7,739 nucleotides of DNA from an uncultured Phycisphaera sp. (lineage in GTDB: Bacteria > Planctomycetota > Phycisphaerae > Phycisphaerales > SM1A02), in NCBI GenBank assembly GCA_937911845.1, contig CALDQF010000045.1, positions 1 to 7,739 of the forward strand, written 5' to 3'. Numbering within the stretch: the first letter of the stretch is position 1; every line of letters starts with the position of its first letter. Shown here piece after piece: positions 1 through 6,444 of this stretch. The notes below the pieces were generated by a model, which made no database searches, was not told where the DNA came from, and worked only from the letters and a program-made list of their open reading frames with translations. The position numbers and the translations under genes were made by a program.

Positions 1-1029
1 TCGGGGCCCATTCAGCCTGATGCTCGAATCATTGACGCGTTGAATCCACGAAGCAGTGGATGGAAGCGTGCCTTGGCCGGCGGTTTGACCAGCTTGAATG
101 TGATGCCTGGATCAGGGCATCTTCTTTCGGGACAAACCGTGTATCTCAAACTGCGACCTGGTGTGGGCACCATTGGCGAGATGGCGTATCGCTTTCCCGA
201 CGGCTCGCCCATGGGTGGCATCAAAATGGCCAACGGCACGAACCCGCAGGGGGCTCCGCCATTCCCCGGCACCCGATCAAAAGCCGCGGCTTTGGTGCGT
301 CAAAAATATTTGGAAGCTCAGAAGTATCAACGTGATCTCGAGGCCATTGCTGAAGGGGGCGAAGCCCCACCGCGAGATCTTGGTCTGGAAGCGTTGGTCG
401 AAGCACTCGAAGGCAAGCGTGTGGTGCATCACCACACCCACCGGGCGGATGACATCGTGACGGTGCTCCGGCTTTCAGAAGAGTTTGGCTTTCGATTGGT
501 CCTGCACCATGTGAGCGAAGCCATCATGGTGGCGGAAGAAATCGCCGAAGCCAATGTCCCTTGTTCGGTCATTATGATTGACAGTCCCGGCGGCAAGCAA
601 GAAGCCATCAACTTGTCTTTTGAAACCGGTCGAGTGCTTGACGAACACGGCGTCAAGGTGGCGTACCACACGGACGATTACATCACCGACAGTCGGTACT
701 TCTTCCGCTCGGCGGCCCTTGGCATTCGTGCGGGATTGGCCCGCGACACAGCGTTGGCCTCATTGTCCTTGCACGGGGCCCAGATGATGGATCTCGGGGC
801 CCAGATTGGATCTTTGGTGCCCGGAAAAGATGCCGATTTTGTCATCCTCTCCGGTGATCCATTTTCCATTGATACCCGAGTCCAGCAAACTTGGGTGGAG
901 GGCGACTTGGCCTTCGATCTGGCGAACCCAACCGATCGACTCTTTGCCGAGGGTGGATTTGGGGGAAGCAACGAAGTCAATCCCTACATGTGCTGCACCA
1001 AGAATGAATGCGAAGGGTGTGCCCAATGA
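1..1029 (+). CDS. Amidohydrolase, imidazolonepropionase-like metal-dependent hydrolase (5' truncated by window edge)
   Basis: The frame is open from base 1 to the TGA at 1027-1029, so the visible 342 residues are the C-terminal three quarters of a longer protein. A TTG at 40 is not a credible start, because conserved family sequence (DALNPR...RALAGGLTSLNVMPG) runs straight through it. Family features seen: the GSG..SGQTVYLKL segment near 109-150; a histidine cluster HHHTHRADD (from about 427) matching the 'HaHRadDI' metal-ligand motif; LVLHH (about 499-513); and YHTDD (664-678), carrying the expected catalytic or metal-binding Asp. The closing GSLVPGKDADFVIL is the composite-domain return typical of amidohydrolases. 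The usual N-terminal HxH and any signal peptide lie upstream of the window. These enzymes hydrolyse cyclic amides or dipeptide-like C-N bonds, but the substrate cannot be inferred. The C-terminus is unusual, ending in a CCx4CxxC tail (NPYMCCTKNECEGCAQ). The gene overlaps the next one by ATGA, and that tail also encodes the next gene's Shine-Dalgarno. Confidence 0.9.
   Translation, partial: SGPIQPDARIIDALNPRSSGWKRALAGGLTSLNVMPGSGHLLSGQTVYLKLRPGVGTIGEMAYRFPDGSPMGGIKMANGTNPQGAPPFPGTRSKAAALVRQKYLEAQKYQRDLEAIAEGGEAPPRDLGLEALVEALEGKRVVHHHTHRADDIVTVLRLSEEFGFRLVLHHVSEAIMVAEEIAEANVPCSVIMIDSPGGKQEAINLSFETGRVLDEHGVKVAYHTDDYITDSRYFFRSAALGIRAGLARDTALASLSLHGAQMMDLGAQIGSLVPGKDADFVILSGDPFSIDTRVQQTWVEGDLAFDLANPTDRLFAEGGFGGSNEVNPYMCCTKNECEGCAQ
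774..806 (+). repeat. Two 12-bp direct copies of CGGGGCCCAGAT, 21 bp apart, in the first amidohydrolase
   Basis: CGGGGCCCAGAT occurs at 774-785 and again at 795-806. The 21-base spacing is exactly seven codons, so both copies are read in the same frame, giving GAQMMDL followed by GAQIGSL. This looks like a small in-frame coding repeat or chance convergence rather than a functional DNA site. Confidence 0.7.
1012..1017 (+). promoter_or_regulatory. Shine-Dalgarno for the second amidohydrolase
   Basis: GAAGGG lies 8 bases before the ATG at 1026. It favours that ATG over the in-frame ATG at 1008, which would put the charged, cysteine-containing stretch MRRVCP ahead of the signal peptide. The site is inside the last codons of the upstream gene. 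Confidence 0.6.
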
Positions 1030-2237
1030 ATTTCTGTCGAAACTTGATTCCTTTGTTCGTTCTGGTCTTAGGCAGCATGGCGTCTGCAGAAACCATCTTC
1101 GTCTTCGGTGAAGAGATTCATCCCGTCACGCAGCCGGTAATCCGGAATGGTGTGGTGGTGGTCAAAGATGGAAAGATTCAAGCCGTTGGCCCGGCTTCGA
1201 TGGTCAGTGGTCAAAAAGCAGATCGGGTGGTACGGATCGCAGTGGTGGTTCCTGGCTTCGTCGACGCGCGGGCCACCGTTGGCTTGACGGGTCAATTCAA
1301 CCATGAGCATGACCAAGACCATCTCGATACCTCCGAAGCCATACAGCCCGAGTTGCGGGCCATCGACGCCTACAACTGGAAAGAGCGTTTGGTGGAATGG
1401 GTTCGGGGCTTTGGTGTCACCACCGTGCACACTGGACATTCGCCCGGAGAGTTGATCTCGGGGCAGACCTGCATCGTGAAGACGGCCGGCCGGGGCCTGC
1501 AAGAAGATCTCGTCCAAACGTGTTGGGGGGTGAGCGCGACTTTGGGCGAAGGGGCACAACGGTCTGGAAGTTCCCCGGGGAACCGATCCAAGGCAGTTGC
1601 CATGTTGCGTCAAGCCATGATTGCGGCGAAAGAACGACTCAAGAAGCGAGCGGACAGCGAAGACACCACCGTCTTTCGAAATCTTCGAGAGGAAATGTTG
1701 GAAGACATTGCTTCGGGAGATCGGCCATTGATCGTCCATGCGGATCGGGCCTTCGATATTTCCGCGGCCCTTCGTTTGAAGAAAGAGTTTGGTCTTGATG
1801 TGGTGATCGAGAGCGCGGCCGAAGCCCACGGGATGATTGACGCGATCAAAGAGGCCAACGTGCCGATCTTCTTGCATCCCACCATGGCGCGAGGTTCTGG
1901 GGAACGCTTGAACGCCAGCTTCACCACCGCCGCCAAGCTGCGCGAGGCGGGGGTGCCGGTAGCATTTTCCACGGGTTACGAAGCCTACGTGCCCAAAGTC
2001 AGGGTTCTGTTGTTCGAAGCGGCCATGGCCATTCCCTACGGTCTGTCACGTCAAGATGCTTTGGCGATGATCACCATCGAACCGGCCAAAATCTTGGGCA
2101 TCCAAGACCGGGTTGGTTCCATCGAACCTGGCAAGGATGCTGACTTGGCGTTTTTTGACGGCGATCCCTTCGAATGGGTCACCCATTGTGAAGGTGTCAT
2201 GATCGATGGCCATTCGTTTGAGCAAAAACCGCGCTGA
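1026..2237 (+). CDS. Exported amidohydrolase-family protein with degenerate metal site (probable pseudoenzyme or altered-site partner)
   Basis: 403 residues from the ATG at 1026, which overlaps the preceding stop as ATGA. Residues 1-21 form a Sec signal peptide (MNFCRNL, hydrophobic IPLFVLVLGS, then ASA before E22), so the protein should be periplasmic or secreted. The fold is clear: an N-terminal beta domain (VIRNGVVVVKDGKIQAVG, 38-55), PGFVDA at 76-81, GVTTVHTGH at 130-138, ISGQTCIVKT at 144-153, and the C-terminal IEPAKILGIQDRVGSIEPGKDADLAFF (351-377). It is clearly homologous to the upstream gene. The canonical metal motif after PGxxDA should be HxH, but residues 82-84 are R-A-T. The catalytic Asp position, HTDD in the upstream homologue, reads STGYE (315-319). 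H238 (LIVHADRAFDI) is kept. Histidine-rich FNHEHDQDH (91-99) and VHTGH (134-138) could offer alternative ligands, but this is speculation. Likely roles are a non-catalytic partner of the upstream enzyme or an enzyme with a rebuilt site. Confidence 0.88.
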   Translation: MNFCRNLIPLFVLVLGSMASAETIFVFGEEIHPVTQPVIRNGVVVVKDGKIQAVGPASMVSGQKADRVVRIAVVVPGFVDARATVGLTGQFNHEHDQDHLDTSEAIQPELRAIDAYNWKERLVEWVRGFGVTTVHTGHSPGELISGQTCIVKTAGRGLQEDLVQTCWGVSATLGEGAQRSGSSPGNRSKAVAMLRQAMIAAKERLKKRADSEDTTVFRNLREEMLEDIASGDRPLIVHADRAFDISAALRLKKEFGLDVVIESAAEAHGMIDAIKEANVPIFLHPTMARGSGERLNASFTTAAKLREAGVPVAFSTGYEAYVPKVRVLLFEAAMAIPYGLSRQDALAMITIEPAKILGIQDRVGSIEPGKDADLAFFDGDPFEWVTHCEGVMIDGHSFEQKPR

Positions 2238-2240
2238 TCA
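2235..2240. other. Abutting convergent stop codons, TGATCA
   Basis: The plus-strand amidohydrolase ends with TGA at 2235-2237, and the minus-strand epimerase ends with TGA on the complement of 2238-2240. Together they make the palindrome TGATCA with no intergenic base. No hairpin followed by a T-run is visible on either side, so no intrinsic terminator can be called between the two converging units. Confidence 0.9.
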
Positions 2241-3245
2241 AGCTTGGTAATAGCTTCGGTACCACTCCACAAAGCGAGGAATGCCCACATCAATGGGGAT
2301 CGATGGCGTGTATCCCACGGCCTCCGACAGGGCTTGGACATCAGCTTCGGTATGGCGGACATCACCCGGTTGCATGGGTAAGAAATCCATAACGGCTTTT
2401 TGCCCCAGACAAGTTTCGATGCAGGAAATGAAGTGGAGCAGCGGAACGGGTTGACCGCCTCCAATGTTGTACACCCGCCACGGGGCCGAGCTGGTTCCAG
2501 GGTCGGGGGCGTTCGGGTCCCAGTTGGCATCTCCGCTTGCGGGTGTATCCAAAGTGCGAAGGACGCCTTCGACGATGTCATCGATGTAGGTGAAGTCCCG
2601 GGTTTGCTCCCCCTCACCGAACACCGGTATGGGTTCGTTCTTCAGGATCGATTCCACAAATCGGAACAGCGCCATATCCGGGCGGCCCCAAGGACCGTAC
2701 ACCGTGAAGAACCGAAGCCCTGTACACGGCACCCCGTAGAGGTGGGCGTACACGTGCGCCATGTGCTCGTTGGATTTTTTGGTGGCGGCGTACAGCGAAA
2801 TGGGATGATCGACGTTGTCCGCCACGGAGAACGGCAAATTTTGGTTGCTGCCGTACACGCTGGAACTGGAGGCGTACACCAAGTGCTTGATGCCATGATG
2901 CCGACAACCTTCCAGCACGGTGAGGAATCCATTGAGGTTCGCTTCGAGATAAGCGAACGGATGTTCGAGCGAGTACCGCACACCCGCTTGGGCCGCCAAA
3001 TGAACCACGGTGTCGAACTTTCCGTTTTGAAACAGCTTCGCCATATCGTCTTGGTCAGCGCAGTCCATCTGGATGAATTCGAACCGATCTGCGCTGGACA
3101 GCCGTTCAATCCGAGCTGCTTTGAGTTTGGGGTCGTAGTACGGGTTGAGGTTGTCAATCCCCACGACGTCATCGCCTCGGTTGAGAAGCTGACGGGTTGT
3201 GGCCGCTCCAACAAATCCAGCCGCACCAGTGACAAGAACTCTCAT
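2238..3245 (-). CDS. NAD-dependent epimerase, probable UDP-glucuronate 4-epimerase (extended SDR)
   Basis: 335 residues, the normal length for this group. ATG start at 3245. It should interconvert UDP-glucuronate and UDP-galacturonate in the cytoplasm through a 4-keto intermediate with bound NAD, supplying a uronic sugar for surface polysaccharide. Seen: the NAD-binding TGAAGFVG (6-13; G7, G10, G13) and acidic D31 after beta-2; DNLNPYYD (31-38) and AGVRYSLEHPFAYLEANLNGFL (87-108), both characteristic of the GAE/CapI/LpsL group rather than GalE; the serine cluster SSSS at 126-129; catalytic Y152 and K156 (YAATK); RFFTVYGPWGRPDMALF (178-194); TRDFTYIDD (215-223); and MQPGDV (291-296). A short insert rich in D, N and P (about 235-255) precedes WRVYNIGGG. 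It lies 9 bases after the ApbE stop on the same strand, so the two are probably co-transcribed. No good Shine-Dalgarno is visible. Assignment to UDP-GlcA epimerase is by motif resemblance; another UDP-sugar 4-epimerase is possible. Confidence 0.9.
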   Translation of the reverse strand: MRVLVTGAAGFVGAATTRQLLNRGDDVVGIDNLNPYYDPKLKAARIERLSSADRFEFIQMDCADQDDMAKLFQNGKFDTVVHLAAQAGVRYSLEHPFAYLEANLNGFLTVLEGCRHHGIKHLVYASSSSVYGSNQNLPFSVADNVDHPISLYAATKKSNEHMAHVYAHLYGVPCTGLRFFTVYGPWGRPDMALFRFVESILKNEPIPVFGEGEQTRDFTYIDDIVEGVLRTLDTPASGDANWDPNAPDPGTSSAPWRVYNIGGGQPVPLLHFISCIETCLGQKAVMDFLPMQPGDVRHTEADVQALSEAVGYTPSIPIDVGIPRFVEWYRSYYQA

Positions 3246-3254
3246 GTTTTCATG

Positions 3255-4175
3255 CTACGGCACGAGGTCAGATGGGGGTGAAATGAACTGTATGCCTTTG
3301 GGCGGGATTTGAGTGGGTTCGACACTGCAGGCGGTTGCCCATGCGTCGGCCGCCGTGGCTGTGGGCGCAATCACGAAAGTCAACAATCGATTTTGCACCG
3401 CTTGCCCGTCTCTCGGATCAATGATGTGCGAGTACCGAACGCCATCCTTGAGGACAAATTGGTGAAGGTCGCCCGAGCAGGCAATCGCGTGGTTGTTCGG
3501 GACCTGAAGCATCAGTCCTTTCAACTCGGTGGCGATCGACCAGCCTGATTCAGAATGGGGGGCTTCTCCCACCAGAAGATCTCCGGAGCAGTCCACTTGG
3601 AAGTGTGCACATCCATGGGTCCGCAAGATATCCCCAGCCCGATCGGCCGCCATGCCTTTGCCAATGCCTCCGAAATCCCAACGGTTGCCAGACGCGAGTT
3701 CGGCGAAACCGTCTGCAGAGAGATGGGCGGGTGGGAGCATGGCGAGTCGTTGAGCTTCAACCGAATCGAGCAGTTCGCCTTTTGAGCGATACTGGCGCCA
3801 GGCGAAGAACAGACCCCCTTTTTCAAAATCAAATGCACCACCGGTGGACCGAGCCAGCTTCCGGGCGGTTCGAGCCGCGGTCAGAAGTTCTGGGGAAAGC
3901 TTCAATTTTCTCTGTGTGTTGAGTTGTGCCACTTCAGCTTGCGGGTTCCAATCGCTCAAGGTCATTTCGAGTTTGTTCATACCTTCCCAGGCAGCGCGCA
4001 TGGCGGCGAAGGCGACTTGTTCGTTATCGCTCCACACTCGAATTTCGCTGCGACATCCCATGATGATGCTCTCGGTTGAGAACAACGAAAGTGATTCAGT
4101 TGCGGTGGATGTTCTTGGTGCTGAAGAACATCCAGCAAATATCAACGCAACACAGCCGAGAACGATACGATACAC
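3255..4175 (-). CDS. apbE: FAD:protein FMN transferase, ApbE-like lipoprotein
   Basis: 306 residues from the GTG at 4175; stop TAG at 3255-3257. ApbE enzymes use FAD and Mg2+ to attach FMN covalently to a Thr or Ser of extracytoplasmic electron-transfer proteins such as RnfG or NqrC. The N-terminus MYRIVLGCVALIFAGC is a short lipoprotein signal with its lipobox cysteine at 16. Family motifs: SDWNPQAEVAQLN (74-86), TGGAFDF (111-117), DFGGIGKGMAADRA (167-180), DCSGDLLVGE (195-204), CSGDLHQF (233-240), SHIIDPRDG (249-257) and APTATAADAWATA (270-282), with D277 and T281 as the likely metal-binding pair. The C-terminus after this motif is rather short. The start is uncertain: the frame stays open to a GTG at 4217, and TTG 4205 and GTG 4202 are also possible. 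The longer starts overlap or abut the divergent gene's start at 4205 and add residues ahead of the signal sequence. None has a convincing Shine-Dalgarno. No flavinylation target or Rnf/Nqr gene is in view. Confidence 0.9.
   Translation of the reverse strand: MYRIVLGCVALIFAGCSSAPRTSTATESLSLFSTESIIMGCRSEIRVWSDNEQVAFAAMRAAWEGMNKLEMTLSDWNPQAEVAQLNTQRKLKLSPELLTAARTARKLARSTGGAFDFEKGGLFFAWRQYRSKGELLDSVEAQRLAMLPPAHLSADGFAELASGNRWDFGGIGKGMAADRAGDILRTHGCAHFQVDCSGDLLVGEAPHSESGWSIATELKGLMLQVPNNHAIACSGDLHQFVLKDGVRYSHIIDPRDGQAVQNRLLTFVIAPTATAADAWATACSVEPTQIPPKGIQFISPPSDLVP
4106..4134. repeat. Perfect 11-bp inverted repeat with 7-base loop; candidate operator or RNA hairpin
   Basis: TGGATGTTCTT at 4106-4116 is followed by seven bases and then its exact complement AAGAACATCCA at 4124-4134. 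It lies inside the apbE coding sequence, where it encodes the lipobox region (GCSSAPR), and about 70 bases upstream of the ATG of the divergent polysaccharide operon. There is no T-run after either arm, so it is not an intrinsic terminator. The symmetry itself is certain. A role as an operator for the divergent pair is inference. Confidence 0.85.
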
Positions 4176-4204
4176 ATGGCAAAGAATAGACCCGAGGTGC
4201 ACCA
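4176..4204. promoter_or_regulatory. Divergent intergenic region between apbE and the TIM-barrel gene
   Basis: Only 29 bases separate the preferred starts. The segment includes GAGGTG (4194-4199), a good Shine-Dalgarno for the plus-strand ATG at 4205. Promoters for both directions must therefore sit within the neighbouring gene's 5' end. I looked for sigma-70-like boxes: TACGAT (4166-4171) and AAGAAT (4182-4187) on the plus strand and TATTCT on the minus strand are weak -10 resemblances, all without a matching -35, so no promoter is called. Confidence 0.5.
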
Positions 4205-5158
4205 ATGCCGAGTTCACTTGATCGACGAACGTTTCTTGGTGCGAGTTTGGGAACCGGACTCACCACGAGTCTGACTGCCTCAACGATCAAGCCCGCCTCC
4301 ACGGCCGCCCCCACTCCGACGGTGGCGGCCGCGGCGGACAATGTGCTGAATGCGGGTGCAAAGTTTCAGTACCGCAAAGCTTGCAAGTTTGGCATGACCA
4401 GGGGCAAGACCCTAGAAGACCGCTTCCAAAGCGCGAAGGATGCAGGTTTTGATGGGGTCGAGATGGATTCGCCCAACGGCATGTCGACCGCCGAGGTGAT
4501 TGCTGCGGCCCAAGAAGTTGGGATTCGCATCCCTGGGGTGGTGGATTCTGTGCACTGGCAGATCACCTTGTCCGACCCGGATTCGGCCAAGCGGGAAGAG
4601 GGTCGGAAGGCACTTGAGACTGCCATTCGCGATTCTCATGCGTACGGCGGCACCTCGGTCCTGCTGGTTCCGGCAGTTTGCGGCAAATCAGTTCCCGAAG
4701 AAGCCGCTTGGGAAAGATCCATCGAAGAGATCCGGAAGACGCTGCCATTGGCGGCGGATCTTGGCATCCACATTCTGATTGAAAATGTTTGGAACCGCTT
4801 CTTGTATGAGCATGACGGACCCAATACCCAGTCGGCAGAAAAGTTTGCCGCCTACCTCGATGCCATCGATTCACCTTGGGTGGGGGCCTACTTCGATATT
4901 GGGAACCACCAAAAATATGGACTTCCGGCTGCTTGGATCAGAACCCTCGGCTCACGTTTGGTCAAATGCGACGTGAAAGATTGGGGCGTACAGGGAGGCT
5001 GGGCTCGCATTGGAGACGGCGATGTTGATTGGGCTGCCGTCAACCAAGCATTGTTGGACATCGGCTTTACCGGCTGGGTTTCCGCGGAAGTTGGCGGTGG
5101 GGACACGGCGTATTTGGGCACCGTGGCTGAGCGGGTCGACCGCGTCTTTTCCTTGTGA
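4205..5158 (+). CDS. Tat-exported sugar phosphate isomerase/epimerase-like TIM barrel (xylose-isomerase-like, AP_endonuc_2 fold)
   Basis: 317 residues. The ATG at 4205 is supported by GAGGTG five bases upstream. The N-terminus SLDRRTFLG (4-12) is a twin-arginine motif, followed by a weakly hydrophobic Ala/Thr/Ser-rich stretch and a possible AAA cleavage site near 41-44, so export of a folded, metal-loaded protein is expected. The barrel starts near FGMTRGKTLEDRFQSAKDAGFDGVEMDS (62-89). Putative metal ligands are E193 (LIENVWNRF), D231 with H235 (YFDIGNH) and E295 (SAEVGGG). Where many relatives have H in 'HxKD', this protein reads CDVKDW (255-260), with D256 replacing the His. Related enzymes isomerise or epimerise ketoses or hydroxypyruvate; the substrate here is unknown. 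It is the first gene of a run of overlapping genes, and its TGA overlaps the next start as GTGA. An exported catabolic-type enzyme heading a nucleotide-sugar operon is unexpected. Confidence 0.88.
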   Translation: MPSSLDRRTFLGASLGTGLTTSLTASTIKPASTAAPTPTVAAAADNVLNAGAKFQYRKACKFGMTRGKTLEDRFQSAKDAGFDGVEMDSPNGMSTAEVIAAAQEVGIRIPGVVDSVHWQITLSDPDSAKREEGRKALETAIRDSHAYGGTSVLLVPAVCGKSVPEEAAWERSIEEIRKTLPLAADLGIHILIENVWNRFLYEHDGPNTQSAEKFAAYLDAIDSPWVGAYFDIGNHQKYGLPAAWIRTLGSRLVKCDVKDWGVQGGWARIGDGDVDWAAVNQALLDIGFTGWVSAEVGGGDTAYLGTVAERVDRVFSL

Positions 5159-6444
5159 GCTACGCAAACCCACCAACGGTCGGCATTGTCGGGCTTGGGT
5201 ACGTTGGCCTGCCTTTGTCAGCTGCTTTTGAAGCGGCGGGTCACCACGTCATTGGGTTCGATATCGATCCAGCGAAACCGAAAAAGCTGGACCAAGCCGA
5301 TTCGTACTTGCCACACTTGGGCCAGGGTCTGTTCGACCGGCTTGCATCCTCAAGCCGATTCCAGCCCACGAGTGATGAGAACACGTTGGCCCAATGCGAT
5401 GCGATTCTGGTGTGTGTGCCAACCCCGGTTGATGAAGATCGGCAGCCGAACCTGACGTACGTGCAGCAAACGTTCGAGATGATTCGGCGTGTGCATGCCC
5501 CGGGTTGTCTGGTGGTTTTGGAAAGCACCACTTGGCCTGGGACCACGCGCGAAGTCTGTCTTCCACTGCTGTCCTCCGGCGGTCGAACGTTGGGAAAAGA
5601 TTTCTTTTTGGCTTTTGCTCCCGAACGAGAGGATCCCGGGCGCGACACACCCATTCGGTCAATTCCTCGACTGGTGGGAGGGCTTGATCAAGCCTCCGGA
5701 GCGCAGGCGGTGGCTTTGTACGCCGAAGTGTGTGAAGAGGTCGTGCCGGTGACTTCCGCCGAAGTGGCCGAAGCGGCCAAACTTCTGGAGAACACGTACC
5801 GGGCCGTCAATATCGCGTTGGTCAACGAGTACAAGATGATCTTAGAACGGATGGGCATCGATATCCACGAGGTGGTGGATGCCGCGTCCACCAAGCCTTT
5901 TGGATTCTCTCGCTTTGATCCGGGCCCAGGTCTTGGGGGACACTGCATCCCCGTTGATCCGTGGTACTTCGCGTGGGCGGCCGATCGGGTGGGGCACCCC
6001 AGTCGATTTGTGGAGTTGGCGGGTGAGATCAATGCCCAGATGCCGAGGCACGTGGTGAACGCTGTGGCCTCCACTCTGGCACAAGACGCCAAGGACCTTG
6101 ACGGTTCGTCGATCCTGGTCTTGGGAGTGGCTTACAAGAAAAATGTCGGTGACGTGCGAGAAACCCCAGCCGCCCCGATCGTTGAAGATTTGCAAGGGCG
6201 TGGTGCCCATGTGCAGTACCACGACCCATTGGTTCCGGACTTTCCCAAGATGCGCCGCCATGACTTGGGCTTACGTTCGGTCCCCATGACCGAGCAAGTG
6301 GTGCACGATGCCGATGTGGTGTTGATTGTGACGGACCACGACGCCATTGATTTTGCCTTGGTAGCCACCGCCGCCAAACGGGTGGTGGACACGCGGAACG
6401 TGCTGTCTGAGGCGCAGGTCCAAGGAGTCTATCGGCGTGCCTGA
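5155..6444 (+). CDS. wbpA: Nucleotide-sugar dehydrogenase, probable UDP-GlcNAc 6-dehydrogenase (WbpA-like)
   Basis: 429 residues, typical for the UDP-glucose/GDP-mannose dehydrogenase superfamily. It should oxidise UDP-GlcNAc (or a related UDP-HexNAc) twice at C6 to the uronic acid with 2 NAD+, in the cytoplasm. Seen: Rossmann VGIVGLGYVGLPL (9-21; G13, G15, G18); VPTPVDEDRQPNL (88-100); ESTTWPGTTRE (123-133); central-domain AEAAKLLENTYRAVNIALVNE (205-225) with the conserved K209 and N213; catalytic C264 in GPGLGGHCIPVDPWY (257-271); and the C-terminal UDP-binding domain with GVAYKKNVGDVRETPA (324-339). The phrase from FGFSRFDPGPGLGGHC through RFVELAGEIN is the WbpA signature, which is why I prefer UDP-GlcNAc over UDP-glucose; UDP-ManNAc or UDP-GalNAc remain possible. 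The start is GTG at 5155, sharing GTGA with the previous stop. No clear Shine-Dalgarno precedes it, consistent with translational coupling. Confidence 0.9.
   Translation: MSYANPPTVGIVGLGYVGLPLSAAFEAAGHHVIGFDIDPAKPKKLDQADSYLPHLGQGLFDRLASSSRFQPTSDENTLAQCDAILVCVPTPVDEDRQPNLTYVQQTFEMIRRVHAPGCLVVLESTTWPGTTREVCLPLLSSGGRTLGKDFFLAFAPEREDPGRDTPIRSIPRLVGGLDQASGAQAVALYAEVCEEVVPVTSAEVAEAAKLLENTYRAVNIALVNEYKMILERMGIDIHEVVDAASTKPFGFSRFDPGPGLGGHCIPVDPWYFAWAADRVGHPSRFVELAGEINAQMPRHVVNAVASTLAQDAKDLDGSSILVLGVAYKKNVGDVRETPAAPIVEDLQGRGAHVQYHDPLVPDFPKMRRHDLGLRSVPMTEQVVHDADVVLIVTDHDAIDFALVATAAKRVVDTRNVLSEAQVQGVYRRA
6422..6427 (+). promoter_or_regulatory. Shine-Dalgarno for the CapD-like SDR gene
   Basis: AAGGAG sits 9 bases before the GTG at 6437, inside the last codons of the dehydrogenase. 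It fixes the GTG start and shows that the 8-base gene overlap is real. Confidence 0.65.

Noticed and set aside
40..42. TTG as the start of the first amidohydrolase
   Set aside because: The frame is open to base 1 and conserved family sequence spans this codon, so the gene begins left of the window.
1008..1010. ATG at 1008 as the start of the second amidohydrolase
   Set aside because: The ATG at 1026 has a better-spaced GAAGGG and gives a normal signal peptide and an ATGA overlap.
1068..1877. Long minus-strand open frame of 269 codons opposite the second amidohydrolase
   Set aside because: The sense strand has the full amidohydrolase fold. The antisense product has no domain and is a shadow frame.
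2237..2265. AAGCTTGGTAATAGCTTCGGTA as a terminator or tandem repeat at the convergent junction
   Set aside because: It forms only short imperfect repeats with no stable stem and no T-run, and it simply encodes the epimerase C-terminus.
3242..3253. Three-codon minus-strand mini-ORF (ATG AAA ACA TGA) overlapping the epimerase start
   Set aside because: Too short to support as a gene. There is no Shine-Dalgarno of its own, and such overlaps arise easily by chance.
2400..3281. Long plus-strand open frame of 293 codons opposite the epimerase
   Set aside because: It lies antisense to a gene with full SDR motifs, has no recognisable domain, and its composition looks like a shadow frame of a GC-rich gene.
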